Shown piece after piece: positions 31,629-38,222 of a stretch of 40,205 nucleotides of DNA; the first letter of the stretch is position 1, and every line of letters starts with the position of its first letter. The translations under genes were made by a program, and so were the position numbers. The DNA comes from Candidatus Ornithomonoglobus merdipullorum (GTDB lineage Bacteria > Bacillota > Clostridia > UBA1381): contig DVNB01000002.1 of the NCBI GenBank assembly GCA_018714695.1, forward strand, positions 1 through 40,205, read 5' to 3'. The notes under the pieces were generated by a model. It did no database searches and was not told the DNA's origin. It worked only from the letters and a program-made list of their open reading frames with translations.

Positions 31629-33508
31629 CAACTCCTCACTTGTTGTATAGCTGCGGCATACCGCTTAGCAAACTCCTTCACCGGTTTTGGCAACGGTCGG
31701 TACGCGTCATTAAGGTATCCATGTACCTGTAATACTTTATATGATAACATGCTGATCTCGCAGCATACATATGGAATATCGGGCGTTTCTACGTGGCGTA
31801 TAAAACATATCAAGCTTTGACCGCTCATGTGCTTTTCAAGATACGAACTCATGCCGACACATATACTTAGCTTTTCGCCTTCTCTGATAAAATCCTCCGG
31901 CTCGTGTGGGAGCACTATGCAATAATCCTTGTTGTGATACTCCTCGGGCAGTTTCTCGTATAGCTTTGGGATCGCCTTTTCAAAACTCTCTTTTTTCTTT
32001 TCATCATGCACATGTTTAATACGTTCGGCAAGCCTATCATGCTCAAACGCTAAATCACGCGGAAAATATTCGGATTTTGTCTCAAGCGTCATATTCAGCT
32101 CCCTCATCATGTGCAAATAGTCTTCATATGTGATCTTGAAACAATAAAAATTCGTCTTGTGTTCGGAGCAATACTTATACGTGTAATTCAACAGCTTTCT
32201 ATCGCTGAACTTGTCATCGACAAGAGCCCTTATTCGTTGATAGTCGTCATATTGTATATCATACTTTTGTATATTCTCAATATCGTGTTCTTTTACATAG
32301 AAATCAAGACTTCGTATAACTCTGTTCTCGCCCCAAGATACATTGAACTTCTTGTACATAGGCAGATATTGCTTTGTAACGCCTGTGATCTCGCTGAAAC
32401 TGCGCGCATCCGGCGGCATGTCGGCTATATGAGTGGCAAGACGTGCGAGCCCGAGCTTCAGCAGATACTCAATTTGCTGATATCGGCTACTGTTGGCGGC
32501 CAATATGATAATGTCAAACACTGAGGGGGTGTCTTTAAAGATACGCTCTATATGTTCCGGCACTCCCAGCGCTTTCGTGAGATCTTTGTAGTACAGATAC
32601 GCGTCTCCTCTGTCATATATGTACTTGGCTTTACTGATCCATTCTTGACTGTACTGCGTTATCAGTCTATAAGACCATTGAAAATTCAGATATTCTTTTG
32701 GCCGCGATATCGCCCAGAAGAACGGTTTATACTCTATTTTTTCGTTATCGATATTGTATGTTCGCATTACTTCGCTCCATCTGACGAGCATTCTGTCTTC
32801 GTACAGCTGAACATCGCACAGCTTCATCTTGTCTCTGATAGAGTTCTTGTACCGCTCTTTGAAATATACAATATCTTCACCGCATAACGGGCACTTCCCG
32901 GGCTGTTTATGCTTGTACTCTGACGTTCTCAATCCAAACCGACTGCCGCAAACAGTGCATCGCGCCGCGCATATGCCTTTAACGCTGTTCGATACAAACA
33001 CGTATTTCGGCAGTGCTCTTATCACATATTCGTCCATCTCGCTGTCTGCGTCTTTAAACCATTTTATGCGTTCTTGTTTTAGCTGCTCGGCTCTGTCTGC
33101 CGCCGCAGCACGCCGCTCTCTGTCAACATCCTCTTGAAACTCAAGGCACCGATGATACGCATCCCGCGGATATCGATATGTTTCTCCAAAAAAATCATTC
33201 ACCCTTTTGTCGGATTCCTTTGATGAAAAAACATCAAAATAAGCGTACCAGACGCTGCCCAGAACTGTATGTATTCTCACATGCATCCATTCATCATCTT
33301 CCGGCTCGTAGCATATATAGTTCTGCTTATCCGTGAAAAATCTGCATCTAAGCTTTTTGCCGCTATCATAGATGTCCAATGCAAGTACTTCACCGCACTT
33401 ATCTGCGTCGTGGATCTCTGCAGCGGCAAAAAAGTCGTATTTCTTTTTAAACTTCCCTTTTGGGAACGGCATAACCGGCAGCTCCCGAAGAATCTTCTTT
33501 TTAAGCAT
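31628..33508 (-). CDS. PcfJ-like protein
   Basis: A 626-residue PcfJ-family protein. The middle has 'CTVCGSRFGLRTSEYKHKQPGKCPLCG', a CxxC...CxxC zinc ribbon. The conserved C-terminal block is 'LPHEPEDFIREGEKLSICVGMSSYLEKHMSGQSLICFIRH' followed by 'VCCEISMLSYKVLQVHGYLN'. PcfJ was named on the conjugative plasmid pCF10 and occurs widely in Firmicute mobile elements with PcfK; its biochemical role is unknown. The ATG at 33508 has GAGGTGG 5 bases upstream. Paired here with PcfK, 10 bp away. Confidence 0.85.
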   Translation of the reverse strand: MLKKKILRELPVMPFPKGKFKKKYDFFAAAEIHDADKCGEVLALDIYDSGKKLRCRFFTDKQNYICYEPEDDEWMHVRIHTVLGSVWYAYFDVFSSKESDKRVNDFFGETYRYPRDAYHRCLEFQEDVDRERRAAAADRAEQLKQERIKWFKDADSEMDEYVIRALPKYVFVSNSVKGICAARCTVCGSRFGLRTSEYKHKQPGKCPLCGEDIVYFKERYKNSIRDKMKLCDVQLYEDRMLVRWSEVMRTYNIDNEKIEYKPFFWAISRPKEYLNFQWSYRLITQYSQEWISKAKYIYDRGDAYLYYKDLTKALGVPEHIERIFKDTPSVFDIIILAANSSRYQQIEYLLKLGLARLATHIADMPPDARSFSEITGVTKQYLPMYKKFNVSWGENRVIRSLDFYVKEHDIENIQKYDIQYDDYQRIRALVDDKFSDRKLLNYTYKYCSEHKTNFYCFKITYEDYLHMMRELNMTLETKSEYFPRDLAFEHDRLAERIKHVHDEKKKESFEKAIPKLYEKLPEEYHNKDYCIVLPHEPEDFIREGEKLSICVGMSSYLEKHMSGQSLICFIRHVETPDIPYVCCEISMLSYKVLQVHGYLNDAYRPLPKPVKEFAKRYAAAIQQVRS

Positions 33509-33518
33509 CCCGGCCACC

Positions 33519-33863
33519 TCATATATCAAACAGACTGACAGGAGCTCTTCTTTTAGCTTTTGTCGTAGATGATATCGTCTCCGGCCGCTCCACAGTGGAG
33601 TCTATCCCGAAATAACTGTGAACTATCGCAAATCCTTCCTCGTCCGAAAGAACTCCAACGCCGTTGGCTGCTGACTTTTTCGCAGCCGCTTTCATCTTGT
33701 CTATTGCTCCGTCGAGCGTCTTATCATCTTTTATGAGTTCAGCCGCCCCGGGATGTGTATGTAAGTAATCGGCCATATGCTCACATAATACCCGTAAAAC
33801 TGTGTTGTTGGGCTTCTTATCACATTCGGCCTCAAACTTGCTGATCCATTCTGCTGTTGTCAT
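33519..33863 (-). CDS. PcfK-like protein
   Basis: A 114-residue protein: MTTAEWISKFEAECDKKPNN, 'VLRVLCEHMADYLHTHPGAAELI', 'KTLDGAIDKMKAAAKKSAANGVGVLSDEEGFAIVHSYFGID', and a basic low-complexity tail. This is the PcfK pattern, and the partner PcfJ follows. The ATG at 33863 is chosen for the GGAGGAG site. It overlaps the upstream gene by 4 bp. Confidence 0.85.
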   Translation of the reverse strand: MTTAEWISKFEAECDKKPNNTVLRVLCEHMADYLHTHPGAAELIKDDKTLDGAIDKMKAAAKKSAANGVGVLSDEEGFAIVHSYFGIDSTVERPETISSTTKAKRRAPVSLFDI

Positions 33864-34102
33864 TGCTTCTCCTCCAATAAAATGATTTTCTCCGGCGATA
33901 CCCAAGCACGAACCGGCCGCAGGTCCATGCTCTCGACCTGCACCAACACCGACCGTCTTGGTACACCGTCATAGTACTCCACTGAGTAAGAGTGCCCGGT
34001 TATCACATATTCTCCGGTAAGCGGCATGGTCCAGCCCCACTTATGCGGATCGATCATCCGGCATCGTCTGCCGATCGAGCTTTTTATCTCACTTATCTTC
34101 AT
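33860..34102 (-). CDS. Small phage protein of unknown function
   Basis: An 80-residue, beta-rich protein (MKISEIKSSIGRRCRMIDPH, 'MPLTGEYVITGHSYSVEYYDGVPRRSVLVQVESMDLRPVRAWVSPEKIILL'). The strand pattern looks like a small SH3-like barrel. It overlaps both neighbours by 4 bp (ATGA). No family is recognised. Confidence 0.75.
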   Translation of the reverse strand: MKISEIKSSIGRRCRMIDPHKWGWTMPLTGEYVITGHSYSVEYYDGVPRRSVLVQVESMDLRPVRAWVSPEKIILLEEKQ

Positions 34103-34278
34103 TCTTCCGCATTGAGCCTTTCCGCCAGTTCTGCCGCCTCTTCGCGTGTCTCAAAGATAGCCTCAGCGAACTCGCGGTTGCCCGAGTGATCCACTGCGTT
34201 GACATTTCTCAGGCGATACACCTGCCATATCTTGCTTTCACCGAAGTATTGACTGGTTATTCTCCATTCACTTCTCAT
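34099..34278 (-). CDS. Small phage protein of unknown function
   Basis: A 59-residue protein (MRSEWRITSQYFGESKIWQV, then 'ETREEAAELAERLNAEE'). The beta-beta-alpha layout with an acidic C-terminal helix resembles small 'DUF1508-like' phage proteins, but I cannot assign it. ATG 34278 has GGTGA 5 bases before it; a GTG 9 bp upstream is closer to the GAGG. Confidence 0.7.
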   Translation of the reverse strand: MRSEWRITSQYFGESKIWQVYRLRNVNAVDHSGNREFAEAIFETREEAAELAERLNAEE

Positions 34279-34292
34279 CTGCTTCACCGCCT

Positions 34293-34610
34293 CTATCTTG
34301 TTTCTCTTATAAGTTTTTTAATTGCATCTGACTTATGCATCTCTATGCGAAGATTTTTCATTCCCGGCATATACATGTTCGCCAGTGTATCAATGTCAAG
34401 CTGATTCAGAAAGTCGTAGTTCTCCTCGGTTTCACGGTTTATCTCTTCTGCCTCTGCCTCCGCATCAAAGAAGGGGAGACCTTCTATTTCTATTCCCTCG
34501 GGAGTTATGAGGTTATTCCCCTTCGCTCTGGCTCTTCCATTCCATCTGTTTGTCGTAGACGTACTTGATATGCTCATCAATGTCTCGTTTGATCCGTTCT
34601 GATTCTTCAC
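34293..34610 (-). CDS. Small phage protein of unknown function, overlapping its upstream neighbour
   Basis: A 105-residue acidic protein: Ser/Thr/Asn-rich start, 'LITPEGIEIEGLPFFDAEAEAEEINRETEENYDFL', and a basic end 'MKNLRIEMHKSDAIKKLIRETR'. The GTG start at 34610 is supported by GGAG 8 bases upstream, giving an overlap of about 98 bp with the membrane protein gene in another frame. A later start is possible (ATG 34577), but it still overlaps. Confidence 0.6.
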   Translation of the reverse strand: MKNQNGSNETLMSISSTSTTNRWNGRARAKGNNLITPEGIEIEGLPFFDAEAEAEEINRETEENYDFLNQLDIDTLANMYMPGMKNLRIEMHKSDAIKKLIRETR

Positions 34611-34749
34611 GGTGTTTTCTCCTTTCATTTTCAATCTCCTCTTCCGACTCTTTTATCTTGGTCGCCGCGCCGATAAGTCCCAGCACCGCTACGACCACAA
34701 CGCTCCCGACCAGTGCTCCGACGATAAATCCAGCTATACCATATATCAT
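34513..34749 (-). CDS. Single-pass membrane protein with charged helix
   Basis: A 78-residue protein: MIYGIAGFIVGALVGSVVVV starts a membrane segment (residues 2-27) that ends LGLIGAATK. A strongly charged helix follows (KESEEEIENERRKHREESER). AGGAGG precedes the ATG at 34749. It overlaps the zinc-ribbon gene by 4 bp. It looks like a small membrane-tethered coiled-coil protein; function unknown. Confidence 0.75.
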   Translation of the reverse strand: MIYGIAGFIVGALVGSVVVVAVLGLIGAATKIKESEEEIENERRKHREESERIKRDIDEHIKYVYDKQMEWKSQSEGE

Positions 34750-34973
34750 CGCGGTACCTCCTGCCTCAGCTCCCGAGGATCGCTCGGCAGCTGCGTATTC
34801 CTCACAAACGCACCGCATGCCGGGCACATCCCGACAGGCTTGTACAGTCCGTTGTAATATGCGCCGCATTGCACACATCGGTACGGCGGGCGCGACCGCA
34901 TCCATTTGCCGAATTCGATTATAGGCGTGCGGTCACGTCCGCCCATCCATGGCATATCATGTGTTTCATCCAT
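34746..34973 (-). CDS. Small zinc-ribbon protein
   Basis: A 75-residue protein with a CxxC pair at residues 33 and 36 (RCVQCGAYYNGLY) and another at 50 and 53 (GMCPACGAF), forming a zinc ribbon. The N-terminus is MDETHDMPWMGGRDRTP. AAGGAGG is 11 bases before the ATG. It overlaps the next genes at both ends. Such ribbons are common phage DNA- or RNA-binding accessories. Confidence 0.8.
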   Translation of the reverse strand: MDETHDMPWMGGRDRTPIIEFGKWMRSRPPYRCVQCGAYYNGLYKPVGMCPACGAFVRNTQLPSDPRELRQEVPR

Positions 34974-35556
34974 CTGACACCGCCTCCTTCATGATCTCTC
35001 CCATAGTGACCTGATGAGAGGTGCTGTTAAGATGGTTTAAATACGCCTCGCGTGCCTCATGTGTCATAGCACTGAGCTCGTCATGAAGCTTCTCAAAGTC
35101 GCACTTGATGGGCATGATCCCGCCTATTATTTCTCTGTCACAAACCACCAGCACCATAGACTCTTTTTCTGCAGATATATAATATTTAGTGTACCCGGGC
35201 AGCGGTCTAAACACATCAAACAGCTTATCATCCACAAGTATCATCCCTTTACCGGAACGAAACGCTATCATAGGATCAGGCATACAGATCTTTTTAGGGA
35301 ATCGTTCAAGCTTCTCGCAGTATGTACTTTCATCAATATACGTTTCAAACTCTATCGGACGAACAGCTGCATAGTAATCTCCTTTACGATTATCGGGGAC
35401 ATCCATGTATTCAAAGATATTTTCCAAGCATACACTTGAGTAGTCCTTTAGACGATACAGAATGTGTCCATCAGATAAATATTTCAGATCCCCGAGCTGG
35501 TATATAAATACATGCTTACTTTTCTTGCACCTTGCTACCATTTTCGATAAGCTCAC
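34966..35556 (-). CDS. Phage early-region protein of unknown function
   Basis: A 196-residue protein. It is beta-rich with 'YQLGDLKYLSDGHILYRLKDYSSVCLENIFEYMDVPDNRKG', 'GKGMILVDDKLFDVFRPLPGYTKYYIS' and 'MVLVVCDREIIGGIMPIKCDFEKLHDEL', followed by a helical end. The repeated sheet pattern could be clamp-like, but this is speculation. The GTG start at 35556 is chosen because AAGGGAGG precedes it; an ATG 15 bp later has no site. It overlaps the upstream gene by 41 bp. Confidence 0.7.
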   Translation of the reverse strand: MSLSKMVARCKKSKHVFIYQLGDLKYLSDGHILYRLKDYSSVCLENIFEYMDVPDNRKGDYYAAVRPIEFETYIDESTYCEKLERFPKKICMPDPMIAFRSGKGMILVDDKLFDVFRPLPGYTKYYISAEKESMVLVVCDREIIGGIMPIKCDFEKLHDELSAMTHEAREAYLNHLNSTSHQVTMGEIMKEAVSDG

Positions 35557-35872
35557 GGATCATCGCCTCCCTTCTTCCTGCCGGCAGTTTGCGCACAACG
35601 CAGCTTTTTGGTGATGCCATAACGGTAACTACCGTCTTGGGCTTGTCTTCCGCCTCGGCGGGCGGAGACAGTTCAGCCCTCCTCGATGCTCTTGCATCCT
35701 CACGGAGCATGCGTGCTCCGGCAAGCTCTATCTCAAGTGATCGCTGCATCTTCCGCTTCCTGCGGAGCTTTTCGGCACGACTCTCGCGCCGGCCCTTTTC
35801 CATCATCCAGCCTACGAAAATCATGCCGCCCGCAAATATGACAGGACATATGTCAAGTATTATTTCAAACAT
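35516..35872 (-). CDS. Membrane-anchored basic protein
   Basis: A 118-residue protein: MFEIILDICPVIFAGGMIFV begins a membrane helix (residues 4-24), then a highly basic stretch (GRRESRAEKLRRKRKMQRSL) and a helical tail with 'VVTVMASPKSCVVRKLP'. AAGGAGG precedes ATG 35872. It may tether nucleic acid or another phage protein to the membrane (inference). Confidence 0.7.
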   Translation of the reverse strand: MFEIILDICPVIFAGGMIFVGWMMEKGRRESRAEKLRRKRKMQRSLEIELAGARMLREDARASRRAELSPPAEAEDKPKTVVTVMASPKSCVVRKLPAGRREAMIRELIENGSKVQEK

Positions 35873-36053
35873 TCTGCCCCTCCTTGCTGCTATACGGTAT
35901 ATATGCCACTCTCCCGGATGTACGATGACGTATCTCAAGCAAGTGTCCGTCATCAGATATACACAGCCAGTTTGCCGGATTCAGCTTGCGAGGTTGTTTT
36001 GCAAGCAAAATCTTCTGTTTTCTCGTCAGCCGCCGCCCTCGTTCATCCTTCAT
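35865..36053 (-). CDS. DUF6906-like small protein
   Basis: A 62-residue basic protein (MKDERGRRLTRKQKILLAKQ, 'LNPANWLCISDDGHLLEIRHRTSGRVAYIP'). The 'R.LTR.QK..L....LNP.NWL' pattern with a following 'H..TG....I' matches the small DUF6906-type family of clostridial phages. AAGGAGAG precedes the ATG. Function unknown. Confidence 0.8.
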   Translation of the reverse strand: MKDERGRRLTRKQKILLAKQPRKLNPANWLCISDDGHLLEIRHRTSGRVAYIPYSSKEGQNV

Positions 36054-36201
36054 TTACTGCTCTCCTTTCATGCTCAGCACATGATTCCTCATCGGTGCGG
36101 GCTAAGATATTGTATAATATCTCTGCAATGCCGTTTATAACACCTTGAGGAATAGTATCTGCCTTAACTGCTGATGCATTGCTGTATTCTTCAAATATCA
36201 T
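36043..36201 (-). CDS. Small phage protein of unknown function
   Basis: A 52-residue protein: MIFEEYSNASAVKADTIPQG, then a helix 'GIAEILYNILARTDEES'. AAGGAGGAAACC precedes ATG 36201. It overlaps the DUF6906-like gene by 11 bp. Confidence 0.65.
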   Translation of the reverse strand: MIFEEYSNASAVKADTIPQGVINGIAEILYNILARTDEESCAEHERRAVNEG

Positions 36202-36264
36202 GGTTTCCTCCTTTTTGTTCGCAATTTGTAAATGACCGGTCATTTGAGTTACTGATTTAAATCA

Positions 36265-36327
36265 TGGAGCCGGGAGCGGGAGTCGAACCCGCTTCGTATT
36301 TTGCATTTACCGTTATGCTATCCCGGC
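36265..36327 (-). ncRNA. tRNA-like RNA lacking the anticodon arm, with encoded CCA
   Basis: On the minus strand the 63-nt sequence folds as a tRNA in every part but one. There is a 7-bp acceptor stem GCCGGGA/TCCCGGC, then TA, then a 4-bp D stem GCAT/ATGC with the loop AACGGTAA. A 5-bp T stem GCGGG/CCCGC carries the loop TTCGACT, and a discriminator T and CCA follow. Only 10 nt (AAAATACGAA) separate the D and T arms, where about 22 are needed for the anticodon arm and variable loop. It cannot decode. It may be a decayed phage tRNA or a deliberate tRNA mimic; the intact stems and CCA argue for a retained function. Confidence 0.75.
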
Positions 36328-36332
36328 ATACA

Positions 36333-36352
36333 CCGCCGGACGATCCCGGCGG
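36333..36352 (-). repeat. Stem-loop next to the tRNA-like RNA
   Basis: A 7-bp perfect stem CCGCCGG/CCGGCGG with a 6-nt loop, 5 bp upstream of the 5' end of the tRNA-like RNA on its transcript and 7 bp after the stop of the 53-residue gene. No T-run. It may be a processing signal separating the mRNA from the tRNA-like RNA. Confidence 0.55.
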
Positions 36353-36359
36353 CTGTAGT

Positions 36360-36521
36360 TTACGCGGTCGCTTTGGCAGCCTGCTCCGCTGCCGCTGACC
36401 CAATTCGTGTTCCTTCCACGAGAAATAGTATCTTATCTACCTCGCTCTCCGGAAGACTTCTTATCAGAGCTATAAGCCGCTCCGATGATTTTGTCATTTC
36501 ATTCATTCTGTTCTCGTCCAT
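36360..36521 (-). CDS. 53-residue early phage protein
   Basis: A short gene with AGAGG 8 bases before ATG 36521. The product begins MDENRMNEMTKSSERLIALI, continues 'RSLPESEVDKILFLVEGTRIG', and ends in an Ala-rich tail (SAAAEQAAKATA). The amphipathic helices look like the small regulators found early in Firmicute prophages. No family is recognised. It ends directly before the tRNA-like element. Confidence 0.7.
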   Translation of the reverse strand: MDENRMNEMTKSSERLIALIRSLPESEVDKILFLVEGTRIGSAAAEQAAKATA

Positions 36522-36594
36522 CTTACTTACCTCTCTTCATTGAATGTTATTCTCTATGATGATTATGAATCTACTGCTTGTTTTTCTATATTCT

Positions 36595-36903
36595 TTATTT
36601 ATCCATATTGCTGTTTTCAAAGTGTTTTCTGACTTTAAATGATGAATCATCTAATATTAGTTCAGTATAAAAGTCATTGTCATCCATCTTGACATCTACT
36701 GTGCATTTAAACATGTCTTCAGCTAAGAGCTTAAGTTCTGATACTCTCTCTCTGTGCATTTTTCTAAAGCCGTGAAGTTGATCCATACTTTCTAAGTCAT
36801 ATGCGTCAAGCTCCTCCCATAGGATGCTGTTTGCTTTCCCCATTTCAACAGTGATATGTGATGCAAGAATTCTTTTCTCGTAATCTGTCATTTCTCGCTT
36901 CAT
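36595..36903 (-). CDS. First leftward early gene, unknown function
   Basis: A 102-residue protein (MKREMTDYEKRILASHITVE, 'WEELDAYDLESMDQLHGFRKMHRERVSELKLLAEDMF', then a beta-rich end). ATG 36903 follows AAAGGAG. It is the first gene after the leftward promoter, in the place of Cro, but has no HTH. It may be an antirepressor or regulator; the role is inferred from position only. Confidence 0.7.
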   Translation of the reverse strand: MKREMTDYEKRILASHITVEMGKANSILWEELDAYDLESMDQLHGFRKMHRERVSELKLLAEDMFKCTVDVKMDDNDFYTELILDDSSFKVRKHFENSNMDK

Positions 36904-36935
36904 AGGTTTTGCTCCTTTCATGAATTGTGAATGTC

Positions 36936-36963
36936 GTAACATTTTTAAAAATCAATATGTTAC
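36936..36963. promoter_or_regulatory. Operator-like inverted repeat GTAACAT/ATGTTAC
   Basis: A 7-bp inverted repeat with a 14-bp spacer at the start of the leftward transcript. Its GTAACA/TGTTAC core recurs in both 15-bp repeat arms nearer the repressor gene, giving four core copies in about 110 bp. A likely secondary repressor site. Confidence 0.6.
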
Positions 36964-36972
36964 TATAATCAC

Positions 36973-37001
36973 AGTATAGCACATTATTTTGTTACTGTCA
37001 A
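36973..37001 (-). promoter_or_regulatory. Leftward early promoter (PL/PR-like)
   Basis: On the minus strand: -35 TTGACA (36996-37001), 17-bp spacer, -10 TATACT (36973-36978). The -35 box lies within one arm of the 15-bp inverted repeat, so a bound repressor would block it. It drives the leftward early genes. Confidence 0.88.
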
Positions 37002-37044
37002 CACTAAATTTAAATTTTTTTCTGATTTTGTGTTGACAGTAACA
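36990..37044. promoter_or_regulatory. Repressor operator pair (perfect 15-bp inverted repeat)
   Basis: TGTTACTGTCAACAC at 36990-37004 and its exact reverse complement at 37030-37044, separated by a 25-bp AT-rich spacer. Each arm contains a -35 box, one for each direction. This is the likely binding site of the CI-like protein encoded at 37090. Confidence 0.85.
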
Positions 37045-37061
37045 CATTTTAATGATATAAT
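37033..37061 (+). promoter_or_regulatory. Repressor-maintenance promoter
   Basis: TTGACA (37033-37038), 17-bp spacer, TATAAT (37056-37061): a perfect sigma-70/SigA consensus. The start would be about 20 bp before the repressor ribosome binding site. Its -35 lies in the other arm of the inverted repeat, so the repressor probably regulates its own gene. Confidence 0.9.
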
Positions 37062-37089
37062 GAATTAAACAAAGATTGGAGGAAATGCA

Positions 37090-37539
37090 ATGAACGAACG
37101 TTTAAAGTCAATCAGAAAGTCATTATCTATGACTCAAAAAGACTTTGGCGCAGAATTAGGTGTTAGCCGTGACACTTATGCAAGCTATGAAAGCGGAAGA
37201 GTGATTCCAAATAACACATTCATACAGCTTATGTGTTCAAAATTTAATGTCAATGAGGAATGGTTGCGTACTGGCGACGGCGAAATGTTTATAAAAACAA
37301 AGCGGACTACACTTGATGAACTTACGGCGTCATATAATCTGAATGATAAAGAAAAAGCGATCATCCAAGCGTTTCTTGATCTGTCCCCACAGGGCAGAGC
37401 TGGGGTACTTGAATATGTCGATAAGATTGTCGAATCGATGGCCGGATCAGCACCTTCGAGAGATGAGCAGATCGCACAGCGTATAGCTGACACAAATAAG
37501 ATGATAGAGAATGCGGCAAAAGAGTCAATAAAGCAGTAA
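37090..37539 (+). CDS. CI-like repressor (XRE family)
   Basis: A 149-residue protein. Residues 1-62 are a clear HTH_XRE: MNERLKSIRKSLSMTQKDFG, 'ELGVSRDTYASYESGRVIPNN', 'FNVNEEWLRTGDGEMF'. The C-terminal half is helical (DEKAIIQAFLDLSPQGRAGV-like, 'EYVDKIVESM') and lacks the LexA/CI peptidase Ser-Lys pattern. It is thus unlikely to self-cleave; induction may need an antirepressor or a separate protease. GGAGG is 8 bases before the ATG. It keeps the lysogen by binding the adjacent operators. Confidence 0.92.
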   Translation: MNERLKSIRKSLSMTQKDFGAELGVSRDTYASYESGRVIPNNTFIQLMCSKFNVNEEWLRTGDGEMFIKTKRTTLDELTASYNLNDKEKAIIQAFLDLSPQGRAGVLEYVDKIVESMAGSAPSRDEQIAQRIADTNKMIENAAKESIKQ

Positions 37540-37737
37540 TCGGTTACGGGTGGTTTCAGATGATCGGGAATGTACCAATTTTCCGATATGTCTACACCCG
37601 CCCGGAATCTGCTCCGCTTCATGAATCTATGTTCAAAGTGTCAATCAAGGGGGTGTATTGTTGGGTACAGATTTTCTATTAATAGTAAATGAAATATTAT
37701 AGTCGATGTTCGATTTACAAAGAAAGGATGAGTGATA
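37540..37737 (+). other. Intergenic region with nested stem-loop
   Basis: No gene seen. CGGGTG (37548-37553) can pair with CACCCG about 45 bp downstream, enclosing an imperfect ATCGG/CCGAT stem. No T-run follows, so it is not a standard terminator. It could be an RNA structure in a repressor-cargo transcript. Confidence 0.4.
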
Positions 37738-38190
37738 GTGTTAAACCATAATTATCACAGCAAAGTTTTTAAAAGATGCTGTATTCTTCTTGTTTTAATC
37801 ACTGTAATAGTGGGAGTCATTGCAGGGTTCGTTTTTAAAACAGGCGGTGATGCGGAAATATCATCATATGGATATTATATTTCTGCATCGGAACCTAAAT
37901 TCAATTGGCTTTTGATGATTTCGATATGGATATCTTGTCTACCATTGGCTGCAATATTATATGCGGTTTATTCGCATCTTGAAAATCAAGAAATTACGAT
38001 CAATTTGCTGAATGCTATATACAATGATATTAATAACGAAAAGAACAACAATAACGAATCAAGCCCCCTGACCAATTTCCTTGCAATGGATAAGGATAAT
38101 AAAACATGGAGATGTCCGCAGTGTAATACTGTAAATCTTCTTAAAGATACCGCATGTAAAAACTGCGGTTATGTCGATAGAGGTATTTAA
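37738..38190 (+). CDS. Two-span membrane protein with RanBP2-type zinc finger
   Basis: A 150-residue protein. There are two membrane segments (about residues 17-37, CILLVLITVIVGVIAGFVF; about 60-80, WLLMISIWISCLPLAAILYA). A hydrophilic Asn-rich linker follows, then the C-terminal finger WRCPQCNTVNLLKDTACKNC, which fits W-x-C-x2-C-x3-N-x6-C-x2-C exactly. The GTG at 37738 has AAGG about 10 bases upstream; a GTG two codons earlier (37732) is also possible. It lies on the repressor strand, so it is probably expressed in the lysogen; a superinfection-exclusion or cargo role is possible. Confidence 0.8.
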   Translation: MLNHNYHSKVFKRCCILLVLITVIVGVIAGFVFKTGGDAEISSYGYYISASEPKFNWLLMISIWISCLPLAAILYAVYSHLENQEITINLLNAIYNDINNEKNNNNESSPLTNFLAMDKDNKTWRCPQCNTVNLLKDTACKNCGYVDRGI

Positions 38191-38222
38191 TTATATTTGA
38201 AAGAAAAGTTAGGAGATTACAT

